Assembly: GCA_037962975.1 (NCBI GenBank)
Contig: CM075669.1
Location: 81,202,001-81,266,000 of the forward strand
DNA from: Clitoria ternatea
Lineage: Eukaryota > Streptophyta > Magnoliopsida > Fabales > Fabaceae
Direction: 5' to 3'
DNA: 64,000 nt
The translations under genes and the position numbers were made by a program. The notes beneath the pieces are model-generated. The model was given only the letters and a program-made list of their open reading frames with translations. It was not told the DNA's origin and did not search any database. Below are positions 44,976 to 56,647 of the stretch, one piece after another. Positions within the stretch are counted from its first letter, which is position 1; each line of letters begins with the position of its first letter.

Positions 44976-46529
44976 TGTGTTTGAATACGTGTTTTAGGTT
45001 GTATAATTTTGATAATGACAAAGAGATCAAAAAGCAATTGAAGAATCATGGCAAAGAGGTCAAGTGTTCATAAAAGAATACATGCAAGGATAAAAACAAA
45101 GAAAATAGCATCAGACCTGCAAAAACACGCAAGCTAATTGATTACAAGACCATGGCTAATCGACTACGAAGCTTGTGTCTATCACACAATCAATTACAAG
45201 GTCATTCCTAATCGATTAGAGAGTTTCTTTTTGTCACCTAATCAATTGCACCAAGGAAGCCAATCGATTACCAAGCTAAGAAAATGAATAAAAAGCATCA
45301 GGTACATTTGCTAATCGACTACAAGGCTGCCACAATCGATTACCAATGTTCTGTAATGTTTCTAATTGATTACAAGATAAGAAATAATCGATCAAAGAGT
45401 TTCTGTTTGTCCCATAATTTATTGCAAATGAGTCATAATTGATTACCATGCTACGTAACACAATTAAATGCATCAGGTGCCATTCACAATCGATTACAAG
45501 GTAATGAACAATCGATTAGCAAGGTTCTATCTCTTAGCTAATCGATTACATGGGAAAGGCTAATCGATTACCAGTCCAATTACACTAAAGAATTCAAAGT
45601 GTAATCGATTATAGCTTGAGGCCTAATCGATTACACTAGTGCTAGAATTTGGGGAAAGTATTTTTAAGTGGGAAACTAGCTCACTTCTCCATTTTCACTC
45701 TAATACCCATACTGTGCAACGGCTCTAAAGACTCTAGGGCACCCCTCCAAGGCCTATAAATGGAAGACTCATTCAAGCTACTCAAAAAATCAATCCAACA
45801 TCATCAAAGAGAAATCAAATCTTGAGTCTTGTGAGTTCTATCTCTTTGTGTAGTTTCAATTTCTGAAACTTAGAGCTTAAATTTGTAAATCCTCTCTTGT
45901 GAGAGTTTAAAAATTGTGAGAGCTTTCATTTGCTTTTCTACTCTATTTGAGAGAGTCTATTGATTGTAAAACCAAACACCAAGGTTATTCATTCTAGGTT
46001 GAGTGGTCACAAAGGTTGGGGTTCAACCTTTGGGTATTGAGAGTTTGAGAGATTGGATGGGTTGCCCTTGTGCTAGTGAGGATTGAGTTCTTGAGTGTGG
46101 GACACTAGGAAGCTGCAATTGCTCATAGCTTGTAATCTCTAAACTTCAATAGTGGAAATCCTTCACGTGGGTTGCTTGAAGGCGAGACGTATACCGGGTT
46201 AGTGGAACTCGTTAAATTTGTTTGCAAGCTTCTCTTCCCTACTCTCTTGCATTTACATATTGCTTTTGGCTGGATTATTATTATTGATTGTGAAAGCTCC
46301 TCTAATATTTGCTTGAACAACTTGTGTTAAGGTGTTGCACACCACATGTTTGACATATTGCCTAAGTGACATTTGCTCATTGCTTTACATTGATTCTTGC
46401 ACTACACTTGCTATCTATTGCATACAAGCATATTTTATGAAAGAGGAATCAATTTTAAAGGCATTCTAAAGAAAAGTTTTTAACACTCAATTCACCCCCC
46501 TCTTGAGTATTGAGGCCACTTGAACAACA
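44976..46529 (+). mobile_element. Sirevirus solo LTR inside the Tat element
   Basis: It starts TGTGTTTGAATACG, ends TTGAACAACA and is 1554 bp long. Target copies are ACCCC (44971-44975) and ACCCT (46530-46534). It has no internal region, so it is a solo LTR left by recombination. It matches the Sirevirus 1 LTR with decay: many of its palindromes (45130-45633) have lost a base. The TATA at 45755 and the hairpin at 46011-46031 are kept. Confidence 0.93.
45130..45633. promoter_or_regulatory. Decayed TAATCGATTA array C in solo LTR
   Basis: About 18 sites related to TAATCGATTA occur, several changed to TAATTGATTA, CAATCAATTA or TAATCGACTA as expected from CpG loss. The last exact site is 45624-45633, 121 bp before the TATA box at 45755-45761, matching the spacing in Sirevirus 1. 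Confidence 0.65.
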
Positions 46530-46534
46530 ACCCT

Positions 46535-47015
46535 GACTCCACTGCTATCACATTCGACAGGTTGGATTTCCCCAGGGGTGGACCCAACTGAGACGAACCC
46601 ATGGTGGTTACCATGGAGGTCGAGGACTTCATGATAGAATGAGTGCTCATAGACCAGGGAAGTTCATGGGACATACTCCACTGGAAGGCGTACCAGAAAG
46701 TGGGCCTCCCTCTCCAATAACTCCAAAGGTACAATGGTGCACTTCTTAGTTTTTCGAGCGATTCTATGCAGGTTTTAGGATGTATCGACTTGAGGAGTAA
46801 CTTTGTAGCGGAAAAGATAGTCGTACAATATGGGTCAAGTTCCTAGTTGTAAACTTCCCCAACTCCTATAATGCTCTGTTAGGCCGACCTTCGCTCAATG
46901 CCTTAGGTGCTGTCGTCTCAACCATGCACCTAACTATGAAATTCCCACTCAGAGATGGAAGGGTGGGAGTTGTCAGAGCCGACCCAGAGGTAGCGTAGGC
47001 ATGTTACCATGAAAG
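46535..47015 (+). pseudogene. Tat aspartic protease
   Basis: After the solo LTR the frame continues FDRLDFPRGGPN (stop) DEPMVVTMEVEDFMIE (stop) VLIDQGSSWDILHWKAY. The VLIDxGSS active site and the preceding VVTMEV strand are typical of Tat and Ogre proteases. VSTMHLTMKFPLRDGRVGVV-like sequence, in a shifted frame, follows to about 47000. Several stops and shifts break it. Confidence 0.85.
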
Positions 47016-48480
47016 CCTCCGTCCCAAGTCAACCTTTATAATCGAGCAAGATGTGGAGACATGTTTTGATCCTCACGACGATCGGGAATATGAGAGGCCT
47101 CAACCAGTAGAATCACTCAAGCTTATCCAAGTCAGATCTTTTTCTGGCTAATTCACGTGAGTTAGTGTAATTCTTGATCCTCACTTGGAAGAAGCCCTCA
47201 TCAGACTACTAAAGGAAAATGCTGATCTGTTCGCCTGGAACCCTACCGATATGCTAGGCATCGACCCCGACACAATCTACCACTCGCTCAATCTTGAGCA
47301 GGATGCCAAACCCATGTCCCAAAGGCCTAGGAAGATGGGCCTTGATCAGAAGAATACAATTAAAGAGGAAACAGACAAGCTCCTATCCGTAAAATTTATT
47401 TAAGAAGTTAAGTACTCGACCTGACTATCAAACATGGTCATGGTAAAGAAGTCAAATGACAAATGGAGGATGTGTGTAGACTTCACCGATCTGAACAAGG
47501 TATGTCCCAAAGATCCCTACCTTTTACCTAGAATTAATAGTCTAGTGGATGGTACTTCAGGTTACAGGATGCTAAGCTCTATGGATGGCTACTCAGGTTA
47601 CAACCAGATCTGAATGGACCCAAAGGATGAGGAGAAAACAACCTTTATCATAAGAGGAGCCAACTATTGTTACTGGGTGATGCCTTTCGGCCTAAAAATG
47701 CAGGAGAAACTTACCAAAGACCGGTGGAGAAGATATTTGCTAAGCAGATTGGAAGGAACATGGAAGTGTATGTGGATGATATGGTTGTGAAAACTAAACG
47801 GGCCGAGTCATATATGCAGGACTTGGAAGAGACATTTACTGAGTTGCGCAAGCATAACATGTGATTAAACCCTGAAAAGTGCTCTTTCGGGGTCCAAGAA
47901 GGAAAATTCTTGGGATACATGCTCACTTACAGAGGCATTGAGGCCAACCCCGACCAATGCCGAGCCATCTTAGGGATGCGAAGTCCCTAGAGCATTAAGG
48001 AGGTTCAACGCTTGACCAGGCAGATCGCGACCCTCTCCTACTTCCTTTCGAAGTTTGCTGAAAAGTCCATGTCATTCTACAAGGTGCTAAAGAAGACAGA
48101 AGCATTTGAGTGGACCCCTGAATGCAAACAAGCTTTCCAAGACCTCAAAGCTTATCTTGCATCCCCTAATTTTGACGTGGCCTGAGGCAAGGTCAGATTT
48201 GATTCTCTACCTTTCTACAGGAGCTGAGGCAGTGAGCTCGGTCTTAGTCTAAGAAGATGGCCCGATCCATAGGCCAGTTTACTTTACCAATAAAACCTTA
48301 CAGGTGCTGAGATCCGGTACCAGCGGGTGGAAAAGTTTCCCTACAATCTTTTTGTATCTGCCCGGCGGCTCCGCCCCTATTTCTAAGCCATGAAATAATG
48401 GTACGAACTGATCAACCACTAGGAAAAATTCTTCAGAAGCCCGAAATTGTAGGGTGCATAGAATTGTGGGCCGTGGAGCT
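47016..48480 (+). pseudogene. Tat reverse transcriptase and first RNase H
   Basis: The polypeptide reads LEEALIRLLKENADLFAW (47185), NMVMVKKSNDKWRMCVDF, VCPKDPYLLPRINSLVD and YWVMPFGLKNAGETYQR, then the catalytic VYVDDMVVKTKRAE box at about 47766-47807. FGVQEGKFLGYMLTYRGIE and FEWTPECKQAFQDLKAYL (first RNase H start) follow. YVDDMVVK is characteristic of Tat-type RT. Stops occur throughout, mostly TAG, TGA or TAA where C-to-T or G-to-A change would produce them. The RNase H part from about 48170 is heavily broken. Confidence 0.92.
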
Positions 48481-48559
48481 ATCCGAATACGGTATTCGGT
48501 ATGAATCCCGAGGACCTATAAAAGCCAAGGTACTCGTAGATTTTTAGTAGAATTGAGAG

Positions 48560-49040
48560 AAGACAAGGATAAGTATGACGCGGAGCATGGTTTATGGACC
48601 CTCTTGGTAGATGGCTCCTCCAACGCTAAAGGTAGTGGAGCAGGCGTTGTTTTAGAATCCTCGACTGGACTAGTTATTGAGGAATTATTACAATTCTGAT
48701 TCAAGGCTAGCAACAATCAAGCAGAGTATGAAGCGCTCATCGTTGGGCTACAAACAACCATCCATCTGGGCGCCCGATGTGTACAGGCAAAGACCGACTC
48801 CCAACTAGTGGCCCGCCAGATTGAAGGGTCATACCAGACCAAAGATCCGACTTTAGTAAAGTACTTGGCCTGAGTAAATGAGGTAGTCAAGAACCTCAAG
48901 CATTTCCGAGTTGTTCATGTCCCATGAGCAACGAATGAACGGGCAGACATCCTAGCTAAACTTGCCAGTACGGTCAAGGAAGGGAACCTTAAGACAATTG
49001 TCCAGGTCCTTTTGGAAGAGCCTACAATCTAGGAAACATA
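48560..49040 (+). pseudogene. Second, additional RNase H (aRH) of Tat
   Basis: The frame reads WTLLVDGSSNAKGSGAGVVL, SNNQAEYEALIVGLQ, TDSQLVARQIEGSYQTKD and NERADILAKLAS. This is the additional RNase H that marks the Tat lineage and is distinct from the ordinary gypsy RNase H upstream. Its active-site Asp, Glu and Asp (VDGSS, AEYEAL, TDSQL) are all still present. Stops fall at QF-stop-FKAS, LA-stop-VNE and HVP-stop-ATN. Confidence 0.93.
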
Positions 49041-50313
49041 ATAGATTCACCAGGTAAGTGAGGTTCAAATTAAAAATACATGGATGACCCTTATCTTTGA
49101 TTTTTTAAAGCAGGGAACACTCCTAGAAGATCGGCAGCAAGCAAAGAATTTACAGGTCCAAGCAGCCAATTAGACTTTGATGGATGGACTCTTATATAAG
49201 AGGGGCTTCTCCATGCCCCTCCTAAAGTGCTTAAATGAAGAACAAGCCGACTACGTAATCAAAAAGTTACACTCAGGAATCTGTGGTCTTCATGGAGGGG
49301 TCCGACCCTTAGCGGCCCGAGTCCTTAGAGTAGGATATTTCTGGCCCACTCTACGCTCCGATTGTTATGACTTTGTCAAAAAATATGACTCTTACTAGCG
49401 TAATGCCAACTGAATCCACAGCCACCCAGAACTGTTACATGGAATACTGTCACCATGGCCTTTTAACACTTGGGGGATAGACATTCTGGGCCTTTTCCCC
49501 TAGGAAAAAGACAACTCAAGCTTCTCTTTGTAGCCATTGACTTCTTCACTAAATGGATCGAAGCTGAAGCTTTGGCAACCATCACGGCAGCCAAAGTGCA
49601 AACTTTCACATGGAAGCACATTTTTGCAGGCACGGACTCCCCTACACTATCATTTTTGACAATGGCCGATAGTTTACAAATAAAAGTTTCATAGAATTTT
49701 GTGAAAACTTGGGTATAAAAAGGAGATTCTCCTCTATGGAACACCCGTAGACCAATGGTTAGGCTGAGGCAGCAAACAAAGTCATCATTCAACAATTGAA
49801 AAAACGCCTTGGACAAGCCAAGGGTCGATGGATAGATGAATTACATGGAATTCTTTAGGCCTACAACACTACTCCACACTCGTCGACCCACGAGACTCCG
49901 TTCCGCCTCACTTATGGAGCCGATGCTATGATACCCATTGAGTTGTGAGAGCCCACTTTTCGACACCTAGCTTATGATGAAGATACAAACGATGAAGGGA
50001 GACGAAAAGATCTAGATCTCAGCCTGGAGGAACGAGATGTGGCATATGTCAAGATACAAACGGCTAAGCACAAACTAGCCCAAAAATGGAACTCTTTTCT
50101 CCGACCCCGACCCTTTAGAAAGGGCAATCTCATTCTACGCACTGCGGACAATAACAGAAGAGCATGAGAGGATGGTAAACTTACGCTCTCCTAGGAAGGG
50201 CTGTACCGAGTCAAAGAAGCATTGAAGAAAGACGCATACAGAATAGAAGAGTTATCAGGCAAGGAGCTCCCCAAAACTTGGAACGCGACCAATCTAAAGA
50301 TGTATTCCAGCTA
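49041..50313 (+). pseudogene. Tat integrase
   Basis: DGLLYKRGFSMPLLKCLNE and KLHSGICGLHGGVRPLA (the HHCC region) lie at 49177-49390. The core begins NTWGIDILGLFP (about 49460) with LLFVAIDFFTKWIEAEAL, so the first catalytic Asp is visible. The second block (IIFDNG-like) near 49660 is mutated. The C-terminal end EGLYRVKEALKKDAYRIEEL...KELPKTWNATNLKMY runs to about 50313. Many stops break it. It would have inserted element DNA; this copy cannot act. Confidence 0.88.
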
Positions 50314-50429
50314 ATTATTGTACACCCGGGCACTCTTTTTCCTACCTAAGGGGTTTTTCCCATCGGGTTTTTCCCTTAGGAGGTTTTAACGAGCCCCCTC
50401 AGCTACCATCTCTTCAATAAAATTTTATT

Positions 50430-51150
50430 TATTTATCAAAAGCTTCTTTCTAGTACACAAAAAGTTCGAGTGAGGAATCGATCCCTCGGCACACAAAATA
50501 GAAGGCTTGAATACGTTTAAGTATATGAAAAGTCCAAGTGCGGAATCGATCCCTCGGCACACGAAATAGAAGGCTTGAATACGTTCAAGTATACGAAAAG
50601 CCCGAGCGCGGAATCGATCCCTTGGCACACAAAATAGAAGACTTGAATACGTTCAAGTATATGAAAAGTCCAAGCGCAGACTTGATCCTTCGGCACACGA
50701 AATAAAATGCTTAAATACGTTCAAGTATATGAAAAGTCTGAGCGCGGAATCGATCCCTCGGCACACGAAATAGAAGGCTTGAATATGTTCAAGTATACGA
50801 AAAGCCCGAGCATGGAATTGATCCCTTGGCACACAAAATAGACGACTTGAATACATTCAAGTATACGAAAAGCCTGAGCTCGGAATCGGTCCCTCGGCAC
50901 ATGAAATAGAAGATTTGAATACGTTCAAGTATATGAAAAGCCCAAACACGGAATCCATCCCATGGCACATGAAATAGAAGACTTGAATACGTTCAAGTAT
51001 ATGAAAAGCCCGAGCGCGGAGTTAATCCCTCGACACACGAAATAGAAGGCTTGAATACGTTCAAGTATACAAAAAGCCCAAGCACGGAATCGGTCCCTCG
51101 ACACACAAAATAGAAGACTTGAATATGTTCAAGTACGAGCACGTGACTAA
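50430..51150 (+). repeat. 68-bp tandem repeat, about 10 copies
   Basis: The unit contains GCGGAATCGATCCCTCGGCA, CACGAAATAGAAGGC and TTGAATACGTTCAAGTATAC. The CCCTCGG or CCCTTGG positions 50483, 50551 and 50619 step by 68 bp. Each unit holds the small hairpin CTTGAA-TACG-TTCAAG. It lies between the plus-strand pol and the minus-strand aORF, so it separates convergent frames. Confidence 0.95.
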
Positions 51151-51404
51151 TCCCTCAACATATGGGTTAAAGGCTTAAAGTCATCCAGACATCATGCGAG
51201 TCAAAGAGAAATCTAACTACTGATTAAAACGACAAAATGACAACGAAAGAAAACAGTAACATGAGCCCCCTAGATGACCAACAGAACTCCATCCATATCA
51301 TTAAGTTTACATATAGATACATTCATACGACAAGAAAAGAAAATAAGACACCATGTAAAAATCACCTAAGAAGGATCGGCAGTCAAAAAACTTTATAGGT
51401 CTAC

Positions 51405-54400
51405 TCAGGTACGCCTTGCTCCTTTCCCCCCATCCACATCCACCTGCTCTCCTTCCGAGTTAGGTAGAGGGACAATGTAACCATCCATAACTACTTTAAA
51501 GGGATCGAGACCTTTGAAATTTAGCACAGCAGTACGGTTCAGAACAACGATCTGCTCCTGACATAGCCGGAATGCGTTGAGATACTTCACAGCAGTATCC
51601 CACTCTGCCACTATAAGCTTCTCCCCCACCTCCTTTTGCAAAGCCTCCGAGTTCAATCGGGCCGCTTGAAGGTCCCTCTCTAGGGCAAGCTTTTTGAGAG
51701 ACAAGGCATTATACGTCTCCTCGACCTCTGAAACTTTTCGATCCCAGTAGAAGCACCTCTCCTCCGCAACCGATAATTGTGGCTCCTCCCAATCTCGCCT
51801 TGTTTTATTTCAAGTTCTCTTAAGTAATAGCCAGTCGTGACTCTACCGAGTCTCGTTCCACTTTTGCGGTCTTTAAGTCTTGCTCTGACTGTTGCAGGAT
51901 CGACTTCATAGAGGGGATCAGTTCTCTTGTATCTCCAATACGAGCAACATCTTTCTTTCTCCCCTCTTGTAGCAGCTCATTCTCCTTCCTTAAAGAGTTT
52001 ACGTTCTTGGATTAGTGTGTCCACCACCTTATCTTGATCAGCCATCTGCTTCTTGAGAGCCCGAGACATCGAAGTCACTCAGAGTCCAAACATCTCTACT
52101 GTAACATCCGGGATATTTATAGAAAAATTTTGTGAAGTGGAAAATGTTAAAAATTATTTTTAGTTATTTGATATTTTTTTAAGAATTATTAGTTTATTAT
52201 GAAAGGGTGATTAGAAGAAGAGAGGTTTAATTAAAATCATTAAAGAAATCATAAAGGAATAGAGAAATGACCGGTTAGGCAGGTGACCGGTTGCCATGAG
52301 TATTAAAGAAAGGTTTCTTTCTCTTTCTTCAATCATTCATCTTCTCACAAGAATCTTCTTCTTCTTCGTCTGTTCCTTTTCTTCTTCTTCTCCTTCCTCC
52401 ATTGTTGAGAGCTGAAAGCTTTGAAGGGAGGTTCCTTTTTGGTATCAAGCCTTGAGATAATTACATAGCTGCGACAGTGGTTTCAAGGTAAGTCCTTTGA
52501 ACCGTTTGAAATTGTCACCTTATCCCTGTCATTTCTTTTCTGGACCGAATGGTCATGCATGTGGGGGTAATGTTCCGATCTTCACTTCTCTTAGCTATGA
52601 GCCTCAAAGTGGCCCTTTAATAGGGTGAGTGGTGGTGTAACGTTGATGTGTTTCATATTCCAAACCCGTAGGTAGTGGAACGAGTAAGGAAGCTGGTGCT
52701 GGAACAGAGGAGCTGTGAACCCAAAAACTATTGAAGCATGGAACAGAGGTAAGGGGGTGTTCGGGTTATAATTAATTAGAATAGGACACTATTTGAGTCG
52801 TTGGAAGGACTAAACCGGGTAAGAGATGATGCTGAGTGACAACTTTGTGAATATGTGTATGACTATATGTATGGATATACACACTGATCGGTTAGGATCG
52901 TGGGTGTGGGTGTGTGTGTGTGACCTAAGAAATAATAGGGATGTTGCTGAATGAAATTTGAGAATGTATGAGTATGCATGTGTGAGCACCGATCAGTTTC
53001 TGATCGTGTGTATGTGACAGGGAGGAGGTCGGAGCCCTAGAGGCGCGCCAAGCGGGAGATCGATGCCAAGGCCCGAATGAATTTGAATAAATTGTGTAAT
53101 ACACATATGTATATATAATGAGTTTTCTGAGTGTGGAACTAAGTGTGAGTTGGTGTGTTAATTGAATGAATGTGAATTTACGTTGTTAGATGATTGGTAT
53201 TAATTTTCATTTGTTTGTTGTAGCAAAGCCGATTAACGGGCGAATCTTGCCCGAGAGGATTTATTCCTATCCGAGTGAGGGCCAGTCGGTTTGATGTCCG
53301 TTTTATCTCTGTGGGAATCCCTCGTTCCTTTTCCGAGTGAAGAATAACTGAGTGATCCCCTTCTGGGTGGTAGGTTAGAATGTCCCGAGTGAGATTGGCC
53401 GGGAAAATGTTCCGAGTGATGAAAAGTAGAATATTTCCTAGTGAAAATAGAGTGGAATATTTCCGAGTGAAGAAAGAGTATAATGATTCCGAGTGAAGAA
53501 AGAGTATAATGATTCCAAGTGGAGAAAGAGTATGATGTTTCCGAGTAAAGGAAAAGTAGAGTGTTTCCGAGTAAAAATTAGAGTGTTTCCGAGTGAAGGA
53601 GGTCAGATTATCCCCGAGTGAGCTGTGACCGAGCGAACTATTCCTGAGTGAAGAGTAGGAATAAGTCAAACGTGGTATGCCCGAGTGAATGGAAGTTGAG
53701 AGTTTTCCGAGTGAACCTTTTCTGAGTGATGTGAGGTTAAGCTGTTACCGAGTGATATATAACCGAATGGGCCTATTCTTGAGTAAAACCCCAACTTGAG
53801 TTTCCCGTGTATGTCTTGTTCGCTCAGGTTTAATGTGTGGCATTCGTTTAAGCGAGTCAGCACTCGCTTAAGCGATTCTCGGATTTTGCCTAGGAACGTT
53901 GGGGTCTCGCTCAGGTGAGTGCACCCCTGTCTTCTTCTTCTTCTTCTTCTTCCGTTGTTTTTAACTCCACCTTATCAATGAACGTACTTCCGATCAGATG
54001 GTATTCTACGAACGTTTTCATTGTATTTTTATATATATATAATTTTAATAAAGGATTTATTTTCGATCAGTTTTAGTTATTCTAAGTATGATTCATTATT
54101 TGGAATGTAATTAAGAAAAGTAAATATTATTTTACGTCAAGGCTGAGTGGAATGTTTATTAAATGTGAAAAATTTATTGTGAAAAATGATTAAATTGACT
54201 AAGGATGTCATATCTACAGCTTGGCACTTGGTGATTGGGTCAGAGGAGGTATATTTTTCCTTGTTCTCCCTGAAAAAGATTGTGCGATCCATAACTGTGA
54301 AGTAGGGAAGCGGGCGTCCCAAAGAGAAAGAACTGAGCTCCTATCCATGCCCAATGACCCATTAACAAACTCCTCCCTAGGGCAATTGGTCGTGTCCACT

Positions 54401-54720
54401 ATACTCGGGATGGTTCTGGCAATTAACTCCGCAGATGTAAATCGGTCAGGTTCAAAGACCGCATTACCGATCAGCCTTAAAGTCTCCCCGCGAGCTGCCA
54501 AGGTAGTGGCCCCCGTCTCTTTCTTTCTCTCACTGTCTGAAGCGGTAACAATCCTAACAGGAGCGGCCACCAGAGTGGGACAAGGCTCGGATGCTCTGTC
54601 ACCCCATGTCGCTACTGAGGAGAGTCTCGTTTTCTTAGTAACCCTTGTCTCAACGCCCTGAGGATGTACTTCCTGGTAACGCTTCATCAGGTCCTTCAAT
54701 GTCAGTTTGTGCGGAGCCAT
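51405..54720 (-). pseudogene. Tat aORF copy B, split by a solo LTR
   Basis: The part 54720-54213 starts MAPHKLTLKDLMKRY, just after a pyrimidine-rich AG (splice-acceptor-like). It contains FVNGSLGMDRSSVLSLWDAR. After the insertion, 52099-51405 gives a coiled-coil part (LALERDLQAARLNSEALQKE) and the end AFRLCQEQIVVLN...FKGLDPFKVVMDGYIV. Segment by segment it parallels copy A at 55064-56449. Stops and shifts occur at 51705-52000. Its function is unknown; antisense ORFs of this type are known in Tat elements. Confidence 0.8.
52100..54212 (+). mobile_element. Tekay-like solo LTR in Tat aORF
   Basis: It starts TGTAACATCCGGGATATTTA and ends GGATGTCATA, with the perfect target duplication TCTAC (52095-52099, 54213-54217). 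It is a relative of the LTR at 37425-40051, with an internal deletion (2113 versus 2627 bp). It carries two GATCGG/GATCGTG repeats, a CCGAGTG-rich part (53270-53770) and CGCTTAAGCG motifs (53840-53910). Confidence 0.92.
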
Positions 54721-55063
54721 ATCGCCTGCCCACAAAAGTACAACACACGATCAGCAACAAATGTTAAAACAAGCACTAGCTCTATACAACATCAGTGACA
54801 AAATAAACGATAGTTATTGTCCCCCCTCTTGGAATTAACCCCTCGTAAGACCAAGTCCTAGACCTGATCTAGCCTTTCGACACATATGCACATGGCATGT
54901 AGCATCCATTCAAGTAAGGAAAAACACTAAACACGAGTTGACCAATAACAGTAAAGATATGAGCAGCAACAAGCAAGTAAGGAACACTTTGATCTCTTCA
55001 TTCATAAAGTAGGAATTACAATTACAAGGGAAAGTAATAAAAGAAGATAGAAAAAAGGAAAAA

Positions 55064-56449
55064 TCAAACATCCGCGGCTGAGGAATCCACAGTAGGTGTG
55101 TTGAGGCTAAGAGTCACGGCAGACGAGGTCACAGGAGCGGGAGTGCTATCCGGAGGAGTTATAGAATCCACATGACCACCCGATCGGACCCCAACAGTCT
55201 GGGCGGCCACCTCCTCCTCCCGTTGGAATCCAAGAGATCTACTATCTTCCCATTCCCAACGATACGAAACGGGTGGAGGCCCTCCAAATTCAATTCCAGG
55301 GAAGGATTCAGCACTTGGATCTGTTGTTGGCAAAGGTCGAAGGCGGCAACATATTTCTCCGATAGCTCCTTCACCATGAAAATCTTGTAAGCCTCCCTCT
55401 CTTTCTTCTCCTTCTCCAAGACAGACTTCGCCTCTACCAGCTTGTCCTCCACCTTCTTCTTATCCATGCAGACCGAGCCATAAGTCTCCTCAACAGAGCT
55501 CAGCTGCCTGCCAAGGTTGGTACATTTCTCTGTGGCAGTAACCAGCTTTGTCTCGGCCAACTCTTTCCCCCTCTGGGCTTCAGGCAACTTAACTTTTTCC
55601 TGCTTAAGCTCGTCGGCCATTCCCCCGAGCTCCCTCCGGGCACAGTCGAGTTGCAGGGCAAAAAAATTACAGGACTGCTGTAGCTGGCCTTTTTCCTGAA
55701 GAAGGGTAGTCCTCTCCGCCTTCAACGCCGCTAACTCTTTCTCCTGCTCAGCGAACTTTTTCTCCAGGAATCGAGCCATTGAGGTCGCCCGGAGATTGAA
55801 CATCTCTATCACCCGGCACATGGAGGGCACGTTCAAACCCTTGAACTTCCTCTCATCGTCCTTGAAAACCACCGCCCGGTCCACGAAACCCGAAACTGGG
55901 AATCGGATGTCCCATAATGAGTGTATAGGGTTACGGGTACCGCACAGAGACCCATTAGTAAAACTCTCCCATCTCCTATCTTCAAGCTCCATCTCACTGG
56001 GAAGAGTCGCGGCAATCCACTCTGCTAATATCCCCTATAAAGTTGGTTTCATCAGACCTTTGGCTTACCCGACTCCGAAGCTCAGGAATCTCTTCCCCCT
56101 TCTCAGGGATGTCTGATATAATGACCCGAGAGACTCCCTCCCCAGCTTCATCTTTAGCCCATCGAGGAAAGTTAGGGTGACCAACCCCGAAGGCCTCTGA
56201 ACCCACTCCATCCTCTTAACCAACTTCACTAGAGTGCGGTCTCTTGGACGATCGTCCCACTTTCTTCTCCAATTAAGAAGTGGTAGGAACCACTGAGATG
56301 GGAACAGCGTTGGTGATAACCTGGAGAGAAGCCCTAGTAGCAACAGAGCTCTCGCTCTTTTATGGGACCTTCTTGCTCCCTCCCACTCGGGAACCTCTCC
56401 CAGGGTAATGCTTCTTCAAATCCTTCATGGATAGCTTCTCAGGGGCCAT
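55064..56449 (-). pseudogene. Tat aORF copy A, coiled-coil part
   Basis: The ATG at 56449 (MAPEKLSMKDLKKHYPG) follows TTGTGTAG plus five bases, the same arrangement as in copy B. After broken sequence a 277-codon open frame (55992-55159) reads LEDRRWESFTNGSLCG, NPIHSLWDIRFPVSGF, a long coiled coil (about residues 75-210: KKFAEQEKELAALKAERTT) and AAFDLCQQQIQVLNPSLELN. A second frame carries an Asp/Ser/Thr-rich tail to 55064. A structural, coiled-coil protein is likely if it was ever made. Confidence 0.8.
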
Positions 56450-56647
56450 GTCAGCTACACAAGTAGCATACACTCAGTTAAAGAAGCAAGTCGAAAAACT
56501 AAAAAGCATAACAACAATAAGAACTACTCTCACCTATCCAGGCGTCAAGAGAATCTGGGTGAGGGGACAAGGCGATCAAGGCCTGGGAACTAAAGAAAAT
56601 CCCCAAGTTGTCCGACAAAAACTTGGCGTCCATTCACTCGGACAAAC

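Noticed and set aside
50430..51150. 68-bp array as a centromeric satellite
   Set aside because: It is confined inside one Tat element, with about ten copies; nothing shows genome-wide amplification.
54221..54661. Plus-strand 146-codon frame
   Set aside because: It is opposite aORF copy B, whose sequence matches copy A; the plus-strand frame has no counterpart.
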